Of a stretch of 6,519 nt of DNA, positions 1 to 6,047 are shown in pieces (position 1 is the stretch's first letter; every line of letters begins with the position of its first letter). The translations under genes and the position numbers were made by a program. The stretch lies in NCBI GenBank assembly GCA_025355395.1, contig JANXZT010000346.1, forward strand, positions 1-6,519, in the 5' to 3' direction. This DNA comes from Betaproteobacteria bacterium. Its GTDB lineage: Bacteria > Pseudomonadota > Gammaproteobacteria > Burkholderiales > Casimicrobiaceae. The notes below the pieces were generated by a model. That model had not been told where the DNA came from. It saw only the letters and a list, made by a program, of their open reading frames with translations, and ran no database searches.

Positions 1-120
1 CGCGCGCACCGTCATCCCTGCGAACGTGACCGCGCGCACCGTCATCCCTGCGAACGTGACGGCAGGTACCGTCACCCCTGCGAACGTGACGGCAGGTACC
101 GTCACCCCCGCGAACGCGGG
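1..120. repeat. Four-unit 30-bp tandem repeat array
   Basis: Four contiguous 30-bp units start at 1, 31, 61 and 91. Units 1 and 2 are identical. Units 3 and 4 start with GGCAGGTA instead of CGCGCGCA and then share the core CCGTCAYCCCYGCGAACG. There are no spacers between units. At the unit 2/3 boundary CCGTCA (39-44) can pair with TGACGG (57-62). At the unit 3/4 boundary CCGTCAC (69-75) can pair with GTGACGG (86-92), giving a 7-bp stem with a 10-nt loop. Unit 4 instead forms a strong GC hairpin (see 105-132). The core resembles the reverse complement of the dRS3-like elements further right (CCGTCATTCCCGCG), so it is probably a degenerate, amplified member of the same family in inverted orientation. 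The array touches the window edge and may continue leftwards. No open frame here looks like a gene. Confidence 0.9.
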
Positions 121-132
121 GGCCCATTTTTT
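105..132 (+). terminator. GC hairpin followed by T6, possible rightward terminator
   Basis: CCCCCGCG (105-112) and CGCGGGGG (115-122) form a perfect inverted repeat, followed by CCCA and then six T (127-132). This is the shape of an intrinsic terminator for plus-strand transcription, although the 4-nt gap before the T-tract is longer than ideal. It would end a transcript entering from the left of the window; no gene that would use it is visible here. It is also the last unit of the 30-bp array, so it may simply be a repeat that looks like a terminator. Confidence 0.35.
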
Positions 133-179
133 AGAATCGGACCCATTTTGACTTTGATGTGAATCCATCGCCGGTCGGT

Positions 180-205
180 AAAATGGGTTCCCGCCTCCGC
201 GGGAA
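180..205 (-). terminator. Possible terminator for the hemX-hemY transcript
   Basis: Read on the minus strand, TTCCCGC pairs with GCGGGAA (199-205 with 188-194, 4-nt loop). This is followed by CCCA and then TTTT (180-183). It lies about 190 nt past the hemY stop, beyond three other repeat hairpins, in the correct orientation to end the hemXY message. The T-tract is only four bases and the stem belongs to a dRS3-like repeat, so the role is inferred from shape and position only. Confidence 0.3.
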
Positions 206-395
206 TGACGGTGTTTGGTACGCCTGTCTGGATTCCCACGTGCGCGGGAATGACAGCCGTCGGGGAAGCCCCGGCCCGCGATGCAGCAATCGATCCCCAC
301 GTGCGCGGGAATGACGGTCCTCGGGGAAGGCCCGGCCCGCGATGCAGCAATGGATTCCCGCCTCCGCAGGAATGACGGTGTTTGGTACGCCTGTC
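180..395. repeat. Composite array of four dRS3-like hairpin repeats
   Basis: Four elements of the form ATTCCC-N8-GGGAAT lie at 187-206 (first base G), 232-251 (perfect), 293-312 (ATCCCC left arm) and 354-373 (AGGAAT right arm). The loop is GCCTCCGC in the outer two and ACGTGCGC in the inner two. Each is followed by GAC. The inner two belong to a 61-bp direct repeat (232-292 and 293-353) that also carries a shared CCCGGCCCGCGATGCAGC-type stretch. The outer two belong to a 41-bp direct repeat (188-228 and 355-395) with one mismatch, ending GGTACGCCTGTC. The N8 palindrome matches the Neisseria dRS3 design, and similar repeats are scattered through many betaproteobacterial genomes. In Neisseria such sites are known insertion targets for filamentous prophages. 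No mobile gene is present here. Translated, such repeats give the spurious peptide NTVIPAEAGIH. Confidence 0.85.
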
Positions 396-396
396 G

Positions 397-1623
397 TCAC
401 TCACCTGCGGGATGCTGGGAAGCTGCCGCGACCGCATTGTCCTTCAATTTGGCCAACGCCAGGTTGAGCGCCGCGGCAAAGTGGGCATTGGCTTCCTCAC
501 CGCGACCCGTGCGCCCAAGGAGCTCCGCCAAGGCGAGATGGGCGGCGTATGTATTGTCGAGGGCGACGCTTGCTTCGAGATAGGTTTGTGCCTTGCCCCA
601 GAGTTGCTGCCGCTGGCATATCACCCCGAGGGCGTACAGCAAGCCAGGGTCCTGGTTGTGGTCGGCGAGCCAGTGCTCGGCCTGTTCGAGCTGGCGTGAT
701 TCGTCGGCGGGCCGACACTGCGCAAACGCCACCACCAAGCTCGAATCCCAAGTGCGTTCCAGCGCGCGGGCATAAATGTCGGCGGCTTCGCGCTCACCGC
801 CCAACGCCAGAAAGCTGGCCGCACCCGCACGCGCAATGCGTGCCAAGCGCTGATCGGCGTCCGGCAGCCGATTCCAATACGCACGCAATCCCGCGGCGTC
901 GTAGCGGCGCGCGTCGAGCTCTGCGGCGTGCGCGGCCGCCCGCACCAAATCCGCTTCAGCTGCACCGTACACCTTGCGCTTCACCAGCTGATCGACGAGC
1001 GCTGGAATCTCCGCGTAGCGACCCGCCGCCTGCAACGACTTCAACGCGAGCCGCAACGCCGCGGTATGCAAGCCGGCGTCCTTCCGCAACGCCTGCAGGA
1101 TGGCAAGCGACTCGAGCGGCTGCCCCGCCTCGAGCCGCATCTCCGCTTCGAGCATCATCCGCGGCACGGCGAGGCTTTGCACTTGCGCGTCGGCGCGGCT
1201 GAGCAGGGTCTGCGCCGCTGCGAAATCGCGCGTCTCCATCGCGGCCCGCGCGGCGACGAGCGCCGCGAGGCCCGAGGATTGCGGCACCGCGAGCGCTTCC
1301 TCGGCGAACCGGCGCGCGCGGCCATAGCGGCCTTCGAGCAGCGCCACTACGGCCGCATCCTGCCGCGTGCGCGCCCGCTCGAGTTGTTGGCGGCGCCGCA
1401 GCAACCGCACCTCATGCGGCAGATTTATGGCACGCCGCAGGAGCCGGAAGCCAAGGTACAGCGCGACAAAAAGACCCGCCATCGACAAGAGGAAGAGATT
1501 GAGCGACACCTCGACGCGGTAAGGTGGCGCCACGAACAGCGCGTAGCCGTTGGTAAGTCGCGCGGCAAGGGCGACGCCGACGGCAGCGGCCGCCAGCAAC
1601 AGGAACCAGAAAAGAATGCGCAC
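397..1623 (-). CDS. hemY: HemY, inner-membrane TPR protein of the heme cluster
   Basis: A 408-residue protein of the proteobacterial HemY (HemY_N) family. It is associated with tetrapyrrole synthesis, but its biochemical role is not firmly settled. It is unrelated to the HemY protoporphyrinogen oxidase of Gram-positive bacteria. Two N-terminal membrane segments are seen at about 3-21 and 40-60, followed by a basic stretch (R60-R78, with the RLLRRAINLP motif) on the cytoplasmic or membrane-proximal side. The remainder is alpha-helical repeats. TPR-like units are clearest at about 327-360 (LLYALGVICQRQQLWGKAQ) and 361-392. Length and layout are normal for the family. The start is GTG, chosen because the first membrane segment follows at once and an AAGG lies 5 nt upstream. 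It begins 18 nt after the hemX stop, so the two are almost certainly co-transcribed. The 3' end abuts a repeat array 1 nt past the stop codon. Confidence 0.93.
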   Translation of the reverse strand: MRILFWFLLLAAAAVGVALAARLTNGYALFVAPPYRVEVSLNLFLLSMAGLFVALYLGFRLLRRAINLPHEVRLLRRRQQLERARTRQDAAVVALLEGRYGRARRFAEEALAVPQSSGLAALVAARAAMETRDFAAAQTLLSRADAQVQSLAVPRMMLEAEMRLEAGQPLESLAILQALRKDAGLHTAALRLALKSLQAAGRYAEIPALVDQLVKRKVYGAAEADLVRAAAHAAELDARRYDAAGLRAYWNRLPDADQRLARIARAGAASFLALGGEREAADIYARALERTWDSSLVVAFAQCRPADESRQLEQAEHWLADHNQDPGLLYALGVICQRQQLWGKAQTYLEASVALDNTYAAHLALAELLGRTGRGEEANAHFAAALNLALAKLKDNAVAAASQHPAGE

Positions 1624-1628
1624 CGGAA

Positions 1629-1633
1629 CCTTG
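1629..1633 (-). promoter_or_regulatory. Ribosome binding site of hemY
   Basis: Minus-strand CAAGG lies 5 nt before the GTG at 1623, inside the 18-nt hemX-hemY gap. It supports the GTG as the hemY start, and no in-frame ATG near the N-terminus offers a better one. Confidence 0.55.
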
Positions 1634-1641
1634 GACCGCGG

Positions 1642-2787
1642 CTAACGCGCCGGGCGCTCGCCCACCGCGGATCGACCCGGGGCGCGCTCAGCCGCCAACC
1701 GCAGCACGCGCATCGCTTCGAGGGTGCGGGCGAGATCAGGAACATCCGCGGCCATCGGCGTTGCTGCCACTTGTTTCAACGTGGCCTGCATCGCCTGGAC
1801 CGCTCGCGCGCGGGTGTCGAAGTATTGTCGCAGCCAAAGCTCGGCGGCGCCGATGTCGGCCTTGAACCCGGTGTCATCGCGATTCAGAAGGCCGATCCGC
1901 GCCGACAACAGCCGCAACTTGAGGTTCTCGCGCAGGAAATATTGTTGCGGCGGAGGCACGAGCGGCGCCGCGGGGCGATCCGCGACTTCGATCCGGATCA
2001 GCTGCCGCACATCGGCCCAAAGCTCGCGCACCAGGCGCCGCCAGGAAGAAACGTCGGCGTCCGGCGTGCTTAGCTGTGCCGCCGGCGCCGGCACCCGCTC
2101 ATCCATGGCCAACGGCAGCGTGTCGACAGCGGCGAGTGTCTGCTCGAGCTTCAAGCTGATGCCCGGGACGTCCACGAAGGGCATCGCCTTCAGCCGATCG
2201 ATGTCGCGCGCGAGCGCCCGGCGCAACGGCAGGAACTGCGGCCGATCCAGCCGTTGCAGCTTGGCGTCGGCCAGTTGCAACGCGGACAGCGCGGATGTGA
2301 CATTGCCCGCCAATTGAAGTTGTTGGCTGGCGACCAGCAACACCTGCTCGGTCTCCGTCAGTGCGATCTCGTCACGCGAAGGTGCCAGGTCGCGATACAG
2401 CGCCTCCAGTGCCGCCTGCTGCTCTTGCGACTCGGAAACCCGTGCTTCCAGGAGCGCGATCTTGGCCTGCGCGTCGCGGAGGTCGGTCGCGAGTTGCGTT
2501 TGCGCCTTGCCGGCGACTTGGGTCGAGGCGTCCACCTGACCCAGTCGTACCGCGACTTCGCTACGAAGCAGTTGCTGCGTGCGTCGGGCGTCGAGCCAGA
2601 CCGCAAGGGAGATGAGCGCGGCGACGGCGAGGGTGGCCGCCAGAAGACCCCGCGAGACTCCCGCGGGGAATCGGCCGGACCAACGCACCGGCGCAGCAGC
2701 CGGCGGATGATCCACGGCGGTGGCGGGCTCCCGCACACCTTCGGATGCAGCCGTCCGGCCGGTATCGGAAAGAATAGGGTCGGACAT
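1642..2787 (-). CDS. hemX: HemX-like membrane-anchored coiled-coil protein
   Basis: A 381-residue protein with the HemX family (PF04375) architecture. A cytoplasmic N-terminal tail rich in Pro and Ala (about 1-45) is followed by one membrane segment at about 47-65 (GLLAATLAVAALISLAVW). Next comes a long coiled coil at about 68-135, rich in Ala, Gln, Glu and Arg, and then a helical periplasmic domain to the C-terminus. Family-like stretches include EIALTETEQVLLVASQQLQL (about 140-159), which precedes further helices, and QQYFLRENLKLRLLSARIGL (281-300) with the following LNRD. In E. coli and many Betaproteobacteria hemX sits between hemD and hemY. It is sometimes annotated as uroporphyrinogen-III C-methyltransferase, but no methyltransferase motif is visible here and I do not support that activity. 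The ATG at 2785-2787 has no clear Shine-Dalgarno sequence. Here hemX heads a two-gene unit with hemY and is separated from hemD. Confidence 0.92.
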   Translation of the reverse strand: MSDPILSDTGRTAASEGVREPATAVDHPPAAAPVRWSGRFPAGVSRGLLAATLAVAALISLAVWLDARRTQQLLRSEVAVRLGQVDASTQVAGKAQTQLATDLRDAQAKIALLEARVSESQEQQAALEALYRDLAPSRDEIALTETEQVLLVASQQLQLAGNVTSALSALQLADAKLQRLDRPQFLPLRRALARDIDRLKAMPFVDVPGISLKLEQTLAAVDTLPLAMDERVPAPAAQLSTPDADVSSWRRLVRELWADVRQLIRIEVADRPAAPLVPPPQQYFLRENLKLRLLSARIGLLNRDDTGFKADIGAAELWLRQYFDTRARAVQAMQATLKQVAATPMAADVPDLARTLEAMRVLRLAAERAPGRSAVGERPAR

Positions 2788-3005
2788 GGACGAGTAGGTG
2801 CGCCAACTTGGGATTCTAGCAGGGCGGTAACCTCGATCATGCGCTCCCCGCTATACCGCGGGCAGGTCTTCCATGGCGGAGCGCAATGTGACTGAGCCCA
2901 GCGCAGTTCGGACTCGACTACAATCCGCGAACGGCACGCTGCCATGAGTGCCCGCGGCGCGTGCAGCGACCGCGCACGCGTCGCCATCCGCCAATGCCTC
3001 CCGCC
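2788..3005. promoter_or_regulatory. Divergent intergenic region between hemX and the HhH-protein gene
   Basis: This 218-bp stretch must contain the promoters for the leftward hemX-hemY unit and the rightward gene block. Rightward, TACAAT (2919-2924) is a good -10 match but has no convincing -35 at 16-18 bp, so the call is weak. Leftward, TAGAAT on the minus strand (2813-2818) lies 25 nt from the hemX ATG, again without a good -35. An imperfect palindrome, CCCGC-6-GCGGG (2847-2862), is too short to call an operator. No RNA gene or convincing ORF was found here. Confidence 0.35.
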
Positions 3006-3551
3006 ATGATGTATTTGCTTGCCGTCGTGTTTTTCGTGCTGGCCCTCGGCGCCGGATACGCCTGGGGGCGGCGCGCATCGCGCCGCAGTCTTGAAGCCGC
3101 AGCAGCCGGCCTTCGCCACAACGCGCTGGCAATAACAACAAAAGCAAACCACGGACAGGAGGCCGCCGTAGCTCAGCTCATGACGCTCGCCGAAGAGCGG
3201 CGCGGCCTTTTCGATGCGCTCGCGCAATCCCGCGCAGAGACCGCACGATACCGTCAGCTCGTCGTCGATATCGAGAACAACGCGCCACCTCCATTACTTG
3301 GCGGTCCCGGCACGCCCGATGATTTGAAGCTGATCGTCGGCGTCGGTCCGGTGCTGGAGCGCCTGTTGCATCAACTCGGCATCACCAAATACCGGCAGAT
3401 CGCGCTCTGGACCGAGCGCGATATCGACGCGTTCGACACCCGGCTCGCGGAATTTCCCGGACGCATCAGGCGCGATGGCTGGGTTACTCAGGCGCGGGCC
3501 TTGCACCAAAGTACGTACGGCGAACCACCCTCCATGCGCGAGCGCGGATGA
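3006..3551 (+). CDS. Small membrane-anchored helix-hairpin-helix protein
   Basis: A 181-residue protein of unknown role. From the N-terminus there is a membrane segment at about 2-20 (YLLAVVFFVLALGAGYAW), followed by a GRR-x-SRR basic stretch that should place the rest in the cytoplasm. A helical, probably coiled-coil region spans about 48-90. A Pro/Gly linker at 93-103 follows, and then a helix-hairpin-helix domain at about 104-166. That domain contains DDLKLIVGVGPVLERLL, LGITKYRQIALWT and the ending GRIRRDGWVTQARAL. This C-terminal module resembles the HhH domain (DUF4332-like) fused to NuoE or ribosomal L21 proteins in some Proteobacteria, where DDLKxIxGIGPxLExxL and WVxQAxxL are typical. 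HhH domains often bind DNA non-specifically, but binding is not shown here. The start is uncertain: ATG 3006, ATG 3009, ATG 2994 and GTG 2961 are in frame and none has a clear Shine-Dalgarno. I prefer 3006 because the membrane segment follows directly. The transporter gene follows 31 nt later. Confidence 0.82.
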   Translation: MMYLLAVVFFVLALGAGYAWGRRASRRSLEAAAAGLRHNALAITTKANHGQEAAVAQLMTLAEERRGLFDALAQSRAETARYRQLVVDIENNAPPPLLGGPGTPDDLKLIVGVGPVLERLLHQLGITKYRQIALWTERDIDAFDTRLAEFPGRIRRDGWVTQARALHQSTYGEPPSMRERG

Positions 3552-3582
3552 TCCTTTCGCCACCATCGCTACCTCCTCAAAC

Positions 3583-4518
3583 ATGACGCAACACGCCACC
3601 CACGCCCACGCGGGCGGCATCTCCGCGGCAGCGATCGTACCGGTCATCATCCTGACGCTGGTATGGGGATGCAATTGGCCAGTGCTCAAGATGGGTGTCA
3701 ACGAATTGGCGCCGCTCGTCTTTCGCGCTACCACGCTGCCCTTTGCCGCGCTGGGACTCCTGATCGTGTCCCGATGGTCAGGCGACTCGATTCACATCCC
3801 CCGCACAATGTGGACGAAACTCGCGCTGCTTGCTCTTTTCAACATCGCCGGCTGGAACGGGCTCATCCTGTTTGGCGTTGCGCAACTGCCGGCGGGACGC
3901 AGCGCAATTCTTGCCTACACCATGCCGATATGGACGGTATTGTTCTCGCTCTTCCTGCTGCACGAGCCGCTTTCGCGACGCCGGGTGATGGGTCTCTTGC
4001 TCGGCATGGCCGGAATGGCGGTGCTGCTGGGCGAGGATTTCCGCCATCTGCAGCGCACACCGACTGCGGCATTCCTCATTATCGCAGCGGCCGTTTCGTG
4101 GGCATTCGGCACAGTGCTCCTGCGCAAGTGGAAACTTCCCCTTCCGCAGAACACCTTGTCGGGATGGATGATGCTGCTTGGCTGGCTGCCGTTGTTCATC
4201 GCGGCACCCTTCTTTTCGCCGTGGCCGGACGTGACATCGATATCGCGCGGCGCATGGTTCGCCATCCTCTACAATATTTTCCTGGCCGGCACCATCGCGC
4301 ACTGGGTGTGGTTCACGCTGGCGCGCACGCTTCCGGTTGCGATCTCGTCGATGGCATCGTTGCCGGTGCCCATCGTCGGCGTCTTTTCCGGAATGCTGAT
4401 CCTGGGCGAGCGCCCGGGTATCGGCGAATGGGTGGCGCTGGCGCTGGTGATGGCCGCCATGTTCGCCGTGCTCTGGAGTTCCAAGCCGCCGCCGGCCCCG
4501 CTCACGCCAGACGATTGA
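3583..4518 (+). CDS. EamA-family (DMT superfamily) inner-membrane transporter
   Basis: A 311-residue polytopic protein with the EamA/RhaT duplication. Repeat 1 spans about 16-149 and repeat 2 about 162-298, with about ten hydrophobic segments (roughly 15-33, 43-63, 77-94, 105-126, 133-150, 162-180, 194-212, 224-243, 250-275 and 281-299). Family hallmarks are the first-helix motif TLVWGCNWPVLK (25-36), PIWTVLFSLFLLHEPLS (115-131) and the matching PIVGVFSGMLILGERPG (263-279), with the conserved Glu at 128 and 276. Members export or exchange small metabolites such as amino acids, purines or sugars. The substrate cannot be read from the sequence. The short N-terminal tail has three His (4, 7, 9). 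ATG 3583 is chosen because the frame upstream overlaps the preceding gene and is not hydrophobic; no Shine-Dalgarno is evident. It is likely co-transcribed with the HhH-protein gene 31 nt upstream. Function by family is sure; role is not. Confidence 0.93.
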   Translation: MTQHATHAHAGGISAAAIVPVIILTLVWGCNWPVLKMGVNELAPLVFRATTLPFAALGLLIVSRWSGDSIHIPRTMWTKLALLALFNIAGWNGLILFGVAQLPAGRSAILAYTMPIWTVLFSLFLLHEPLSRRRVMGLLLGMAGMAVLLGEDFRHLQRTPTAAFLIIAAAVSWAFGTVLLRKWKLPLPQNTLSGWMMLLGWLPLFIAAPFFSPWPDVTSISRGAWFAILYNIFLAGTIAHWVWFTLARTLPVAISSMASLPVPIVGVFSGMLILGERPGIGEWVALALVMAAMFAVLWSSKPPPAPLTPDD

Positions 4519-4612
4519 TCGACGATGCCGTGACACCCACGCCGTCGGCACGCGCAATGGCGTGAAGGTTGCTTGAGCGGCACCGTTCGTTCGTATGCAG
4601 TAGCGCCAGCCG

Positions 4613-5047
4613 ATGCCCGATTCCGACCACGTCCGCGCCCGCGGGTCCGAAGCCGTCAACCCCCGTACCGATCGCGAGACGCTAAGACGGTTGCGCCGTT
4701 ACGCCGACGGTGACCGGATGGCGATCGCTCCCCGCATGCACGCGCTCGATCGCGAATGGGACATCGAACGGACGCTCGATCTCAACGTGGGGATCATCGG
4801 GATTGCCGGGCTTTTGCTGGGCGTGGCGCGCGATCGGCGCTGGCTCGTGGTCCCCGGCATCGTGTGTTCATTCCTGGCGCTGCATGCCCTGCGCGGCTGG
4901 TGCCCGCCGGTGTCTGCGATGCGGCGCATGGGTGTGCGCACCCGCCGCGAGATCGAGCGCGAGAAGTATGCACTCAAAGGCATCAGGGGCGATTTCGACG
5001 GCGCTGCCGGAAGATCGCAGGCCGCCTGGCGCGCAGTCCGCAATTGA
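4613..5047 (+). CDS. DUF2892-like small inner-membrane protein
   Basis: A 144-residue protein. Residues 1-50 are polar and charged. Two short membrane segments lie at about 57-72 (DLNVGIIGIAGLLLGVARD) and 77-93 (WLVVPGIVCSFLALHAL). The hairpin between them carries DRR, and the segment after them is RGWCPPVSAMRRMGVRTRRE followed by the basic, charged tail EIEREKYALKGIRGDF. This resembles the DUF2892 fold found alone or at the end of rhodanese-type YgaP proteins, including the Cys near the second helix end (C97). The function is unknown. The 94-nt gap after the transporter holds a weak promoter-like TTGCTT (4569-4574) with an 18-nt spacer to GTATGC, so it may be a separate unit or the last gene of the rightward operon. 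The ATG lacks a visible Shine-Dalgarno. It converges on the dehydrogenase gene with 53 nt between stops. Confidence 0.8.
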   Translation: MPDSDHVRARGSEAVNPRTDRETLRRLRRYADGDRMAIAPRMHALDREWDIERTLDLNVGIIGIAGLLLGVARDRRWLVVPGIVCSFLALHALRGWCPPVSAMRRMGVRTRREIEREKYALKGIRGDFDGAAGRSQAAWRAVRN

Positions 5048-5072
5048 GCCACGCGCAAATATTGCATCGGGT

Positions 5073-5091
5073 CGCGGCAATAACTGCCGCG
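5073..5091. terminator. Hairpin in the gap between convergent genes
   Basis: CGCGGCA (5073-5079) pairs with TGCCGCG (5085-5091) around a 5-nt loop, in the 53-nt gap between the two convergent stop codons. Position favours a bidirectional terminator. There is no T-tract on either side, so it does not meet the full intrinsic-terminator pattern. Confidence 0.4.
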
Positions 5092-5100
5092 CGCCTTGGC

Positions 5101-6045
5101 CTATCCGAGCTCGGGGATCAGGGTCAGCAGCGGTTTACGCGCGAACCAGGCGTCGAGGTTCGCCTTGCAAAGGTCCCCCATCGCCTTGCGCGTTTCGTGC
5201 GTCGCACTGCCGACGTGGGGTAGCAGCACGACGTTTTTCATCTCCAAAAGCGGCGCGGGAATGTTGGGCTCATCGACAAAAACGTCCAGGCCGGCCGCCT
5301 TGATGGTGCCGTCCTGCAATGCTTTCACCATAGACGATTCGTCGATGATGGAGCCGCGCGCGATGTTTACGATCGTGCCGGTGGCCCCCAATGCGGCAAA
5401 CACATCGGCATCGACCAGGTTGCGGGTGGCCGGGCCCCCGGGACAGGCCACCACCAGGAAATCGGATGCGGCCGCGAGCGCCTTCAGGTCAGAAATGAAG
5501 CGATACGGCCCCTCCTGCGGGTTGCGCCCGGTGTAAGCAACCTCCATCCCCATGGCAGTGACGCGTTGCGCAATGGCTTTGCCGATGCGTCCCAAGCCAA
5601 GAATGCCCACTGTCTTGCCGCCGAGCCGGGTGGTGAGCTCGGGGCTACGCTTCAACCAGTCGCCGGCATGGACGAAGCGATTAAGACGCACAAAGCCACG
5701 GCCGGTCATCAGGATCAGGGCGACCGCCACATCGGCGACGTCGTCGGTCAGCACATCCGGTGTGTTGGTCACCTTGATGTCGCGCTTTTTGCAGTACGCC
5801 ACCGGCACGCCATCGTAGCCAACGCCGAACACAGAGATGATTTGCAGCGCCGGCAATGCGTCGAGGAGGCTCGTCGGCGTGACGGTGCCCCCACCTTGCA
5901 CCAGTCCGTGAATCGAGCCAGCAACCTGTCGCAAGAGGCCGGCCTTGTCGGTCGTCTGAAAGTAATCGTGGCAGCGAAAATCGGCCTTCAGCGGACCGTA
6001 CAGAAAATCGGGAAGTGGCGCGGTGACGAGAATGTCGGCGGGCAT
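5101..6045 (-). CDS. D-isomer-specific 2-hydroxyacid dehydrogenase
   Basis: A 314-residue cytoplasmic NAD(P)H-dependent oxidoreductase that interconverts 2-oxoacids and D-2-hydroxyacids. The closest look is to the glyoxylate/hydroxypyruvate/hydroxyphenylpyruvate reductase branch. The substrate-domain loop FGVGYDGV is at 73-80. The Rossmann motif GILGLGRIGKAIA is at 147-159. The catalytic set is complete: Arg230 in NIARGSIID, Glu259 in DVFVDEP and His277 in LLPHVGSATHETR. The second strand ends in YTGRN (171-175) and lacks an acidic residue there, which suggests NADPH rather than NADH. The cofactor is an inference from this position. The ATG is 2 nt past the hemD stop codon (6048-6050), so translation is probably coupled to hemD, with a weak GGAA just upstream inside hemD. 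A longer in-frame extension upstream overlaps hemD and is not supported. Which substrate it uses cannot be decided. Confidence 0.92.
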   Translation of the reverse strand: MPADILVTAPLPDFLYGPLKADFRCHDYFQTTDKAGLLRQVAGSIHGLVQGGGTVTPTSLLDALPALQIISVFGVGYDGVPVAYCKKRDIKVTNTPDVLTDDVADVAVALILMTGRGFVRLNRFVHAGDWLKRSPELTTRLGGKTVGILGLGRIGKAIAQRVTAMGMEVAYTGRNPQEGPYRFISDLKALAAASDFLVVACPGGPATRNLVDADVFAALGATGTIVNIARGSIIDESSMVKALQDGTIKAAGLDVFVDEPNIPAPLLEMKNVVLLPHVGSATHETRKAMGDLCKANLDAWFARKPLLTLIPELG

Positions 6046-6047
6046 GG

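Noticed and set aside
1..395. CRISPR array
   Set aside because: The 30-bp units are directly adjacent with no unique spacers, and the second array has repeated, not unique, intervening sequence. No cas gene is in the window.
102..437. Open frames on the minus strand at 102-437 and 131-400 encoding NTVIPAEAGIH-type peptides
   Set aside because: They are translations of the dRS3-like repeats, a familiar source of spurious gene calls, and they overlap the hemY 3' end.
928..2073. 381-residue plus-strand open frame opposite hemX and hemY
   Set aside because: A GC-rich antisense frame with Arg-, His- and Gln-rich low-complexity composition. The opposite strand encodes two clear family proteins over the whole stretch.
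1642..2787. Uroporphyrinogen-III C-methyltransferase activity for HemX
   Set aside because: This label is common in databases, but the protein is a membrane-anchored coiled coil without any visible SAM-binding methyltransferase motif.
2847..2862. CCCGC-6-GCGGG palindrome as an operator upstream of hemX
   Set aside because: A 5-bp GC-only inverted repeat is expected by chance in DNA of this composition, and no known operator matches.
2891..2940. tRNA-like GTTCG...CGAAC stretch
   Set aside because: The arms pair for only 5 bp around a 17-nt loop, and no acceptor stem or anticodon arm can be folded around it.
2944..3009. 21-codon leader ORF whose TGA overlaps the ATGATG start of the HhH-protein gene
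   Set aside because: The overlap would suit translational coupling, but the ORF has no ribosome binding site or attenuator-like structure and could arise by chance.
2358..3227. 289-residue minus-strand open frame across hemX and the intergenic region
   Set aside because: It overlaps hemX in another frame and the HhH gene on the opposite strand. Its composition is not protein-like and it has no recognisable motif.
3475..3582. N-terminal extension of the transporter frame from 3475
   Set aside because: It overlaps the HhH-protein gene and is polar, while the normal EamA first helix starts shortly after the ATG at 3583.
3778..4659. 293-residue minus-strand frame opposite the transporter gene
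   Set aside because: Shadow of the EamA coding sequence, rich in Arg, His and Gln, with no hydrophobic or domain structure.
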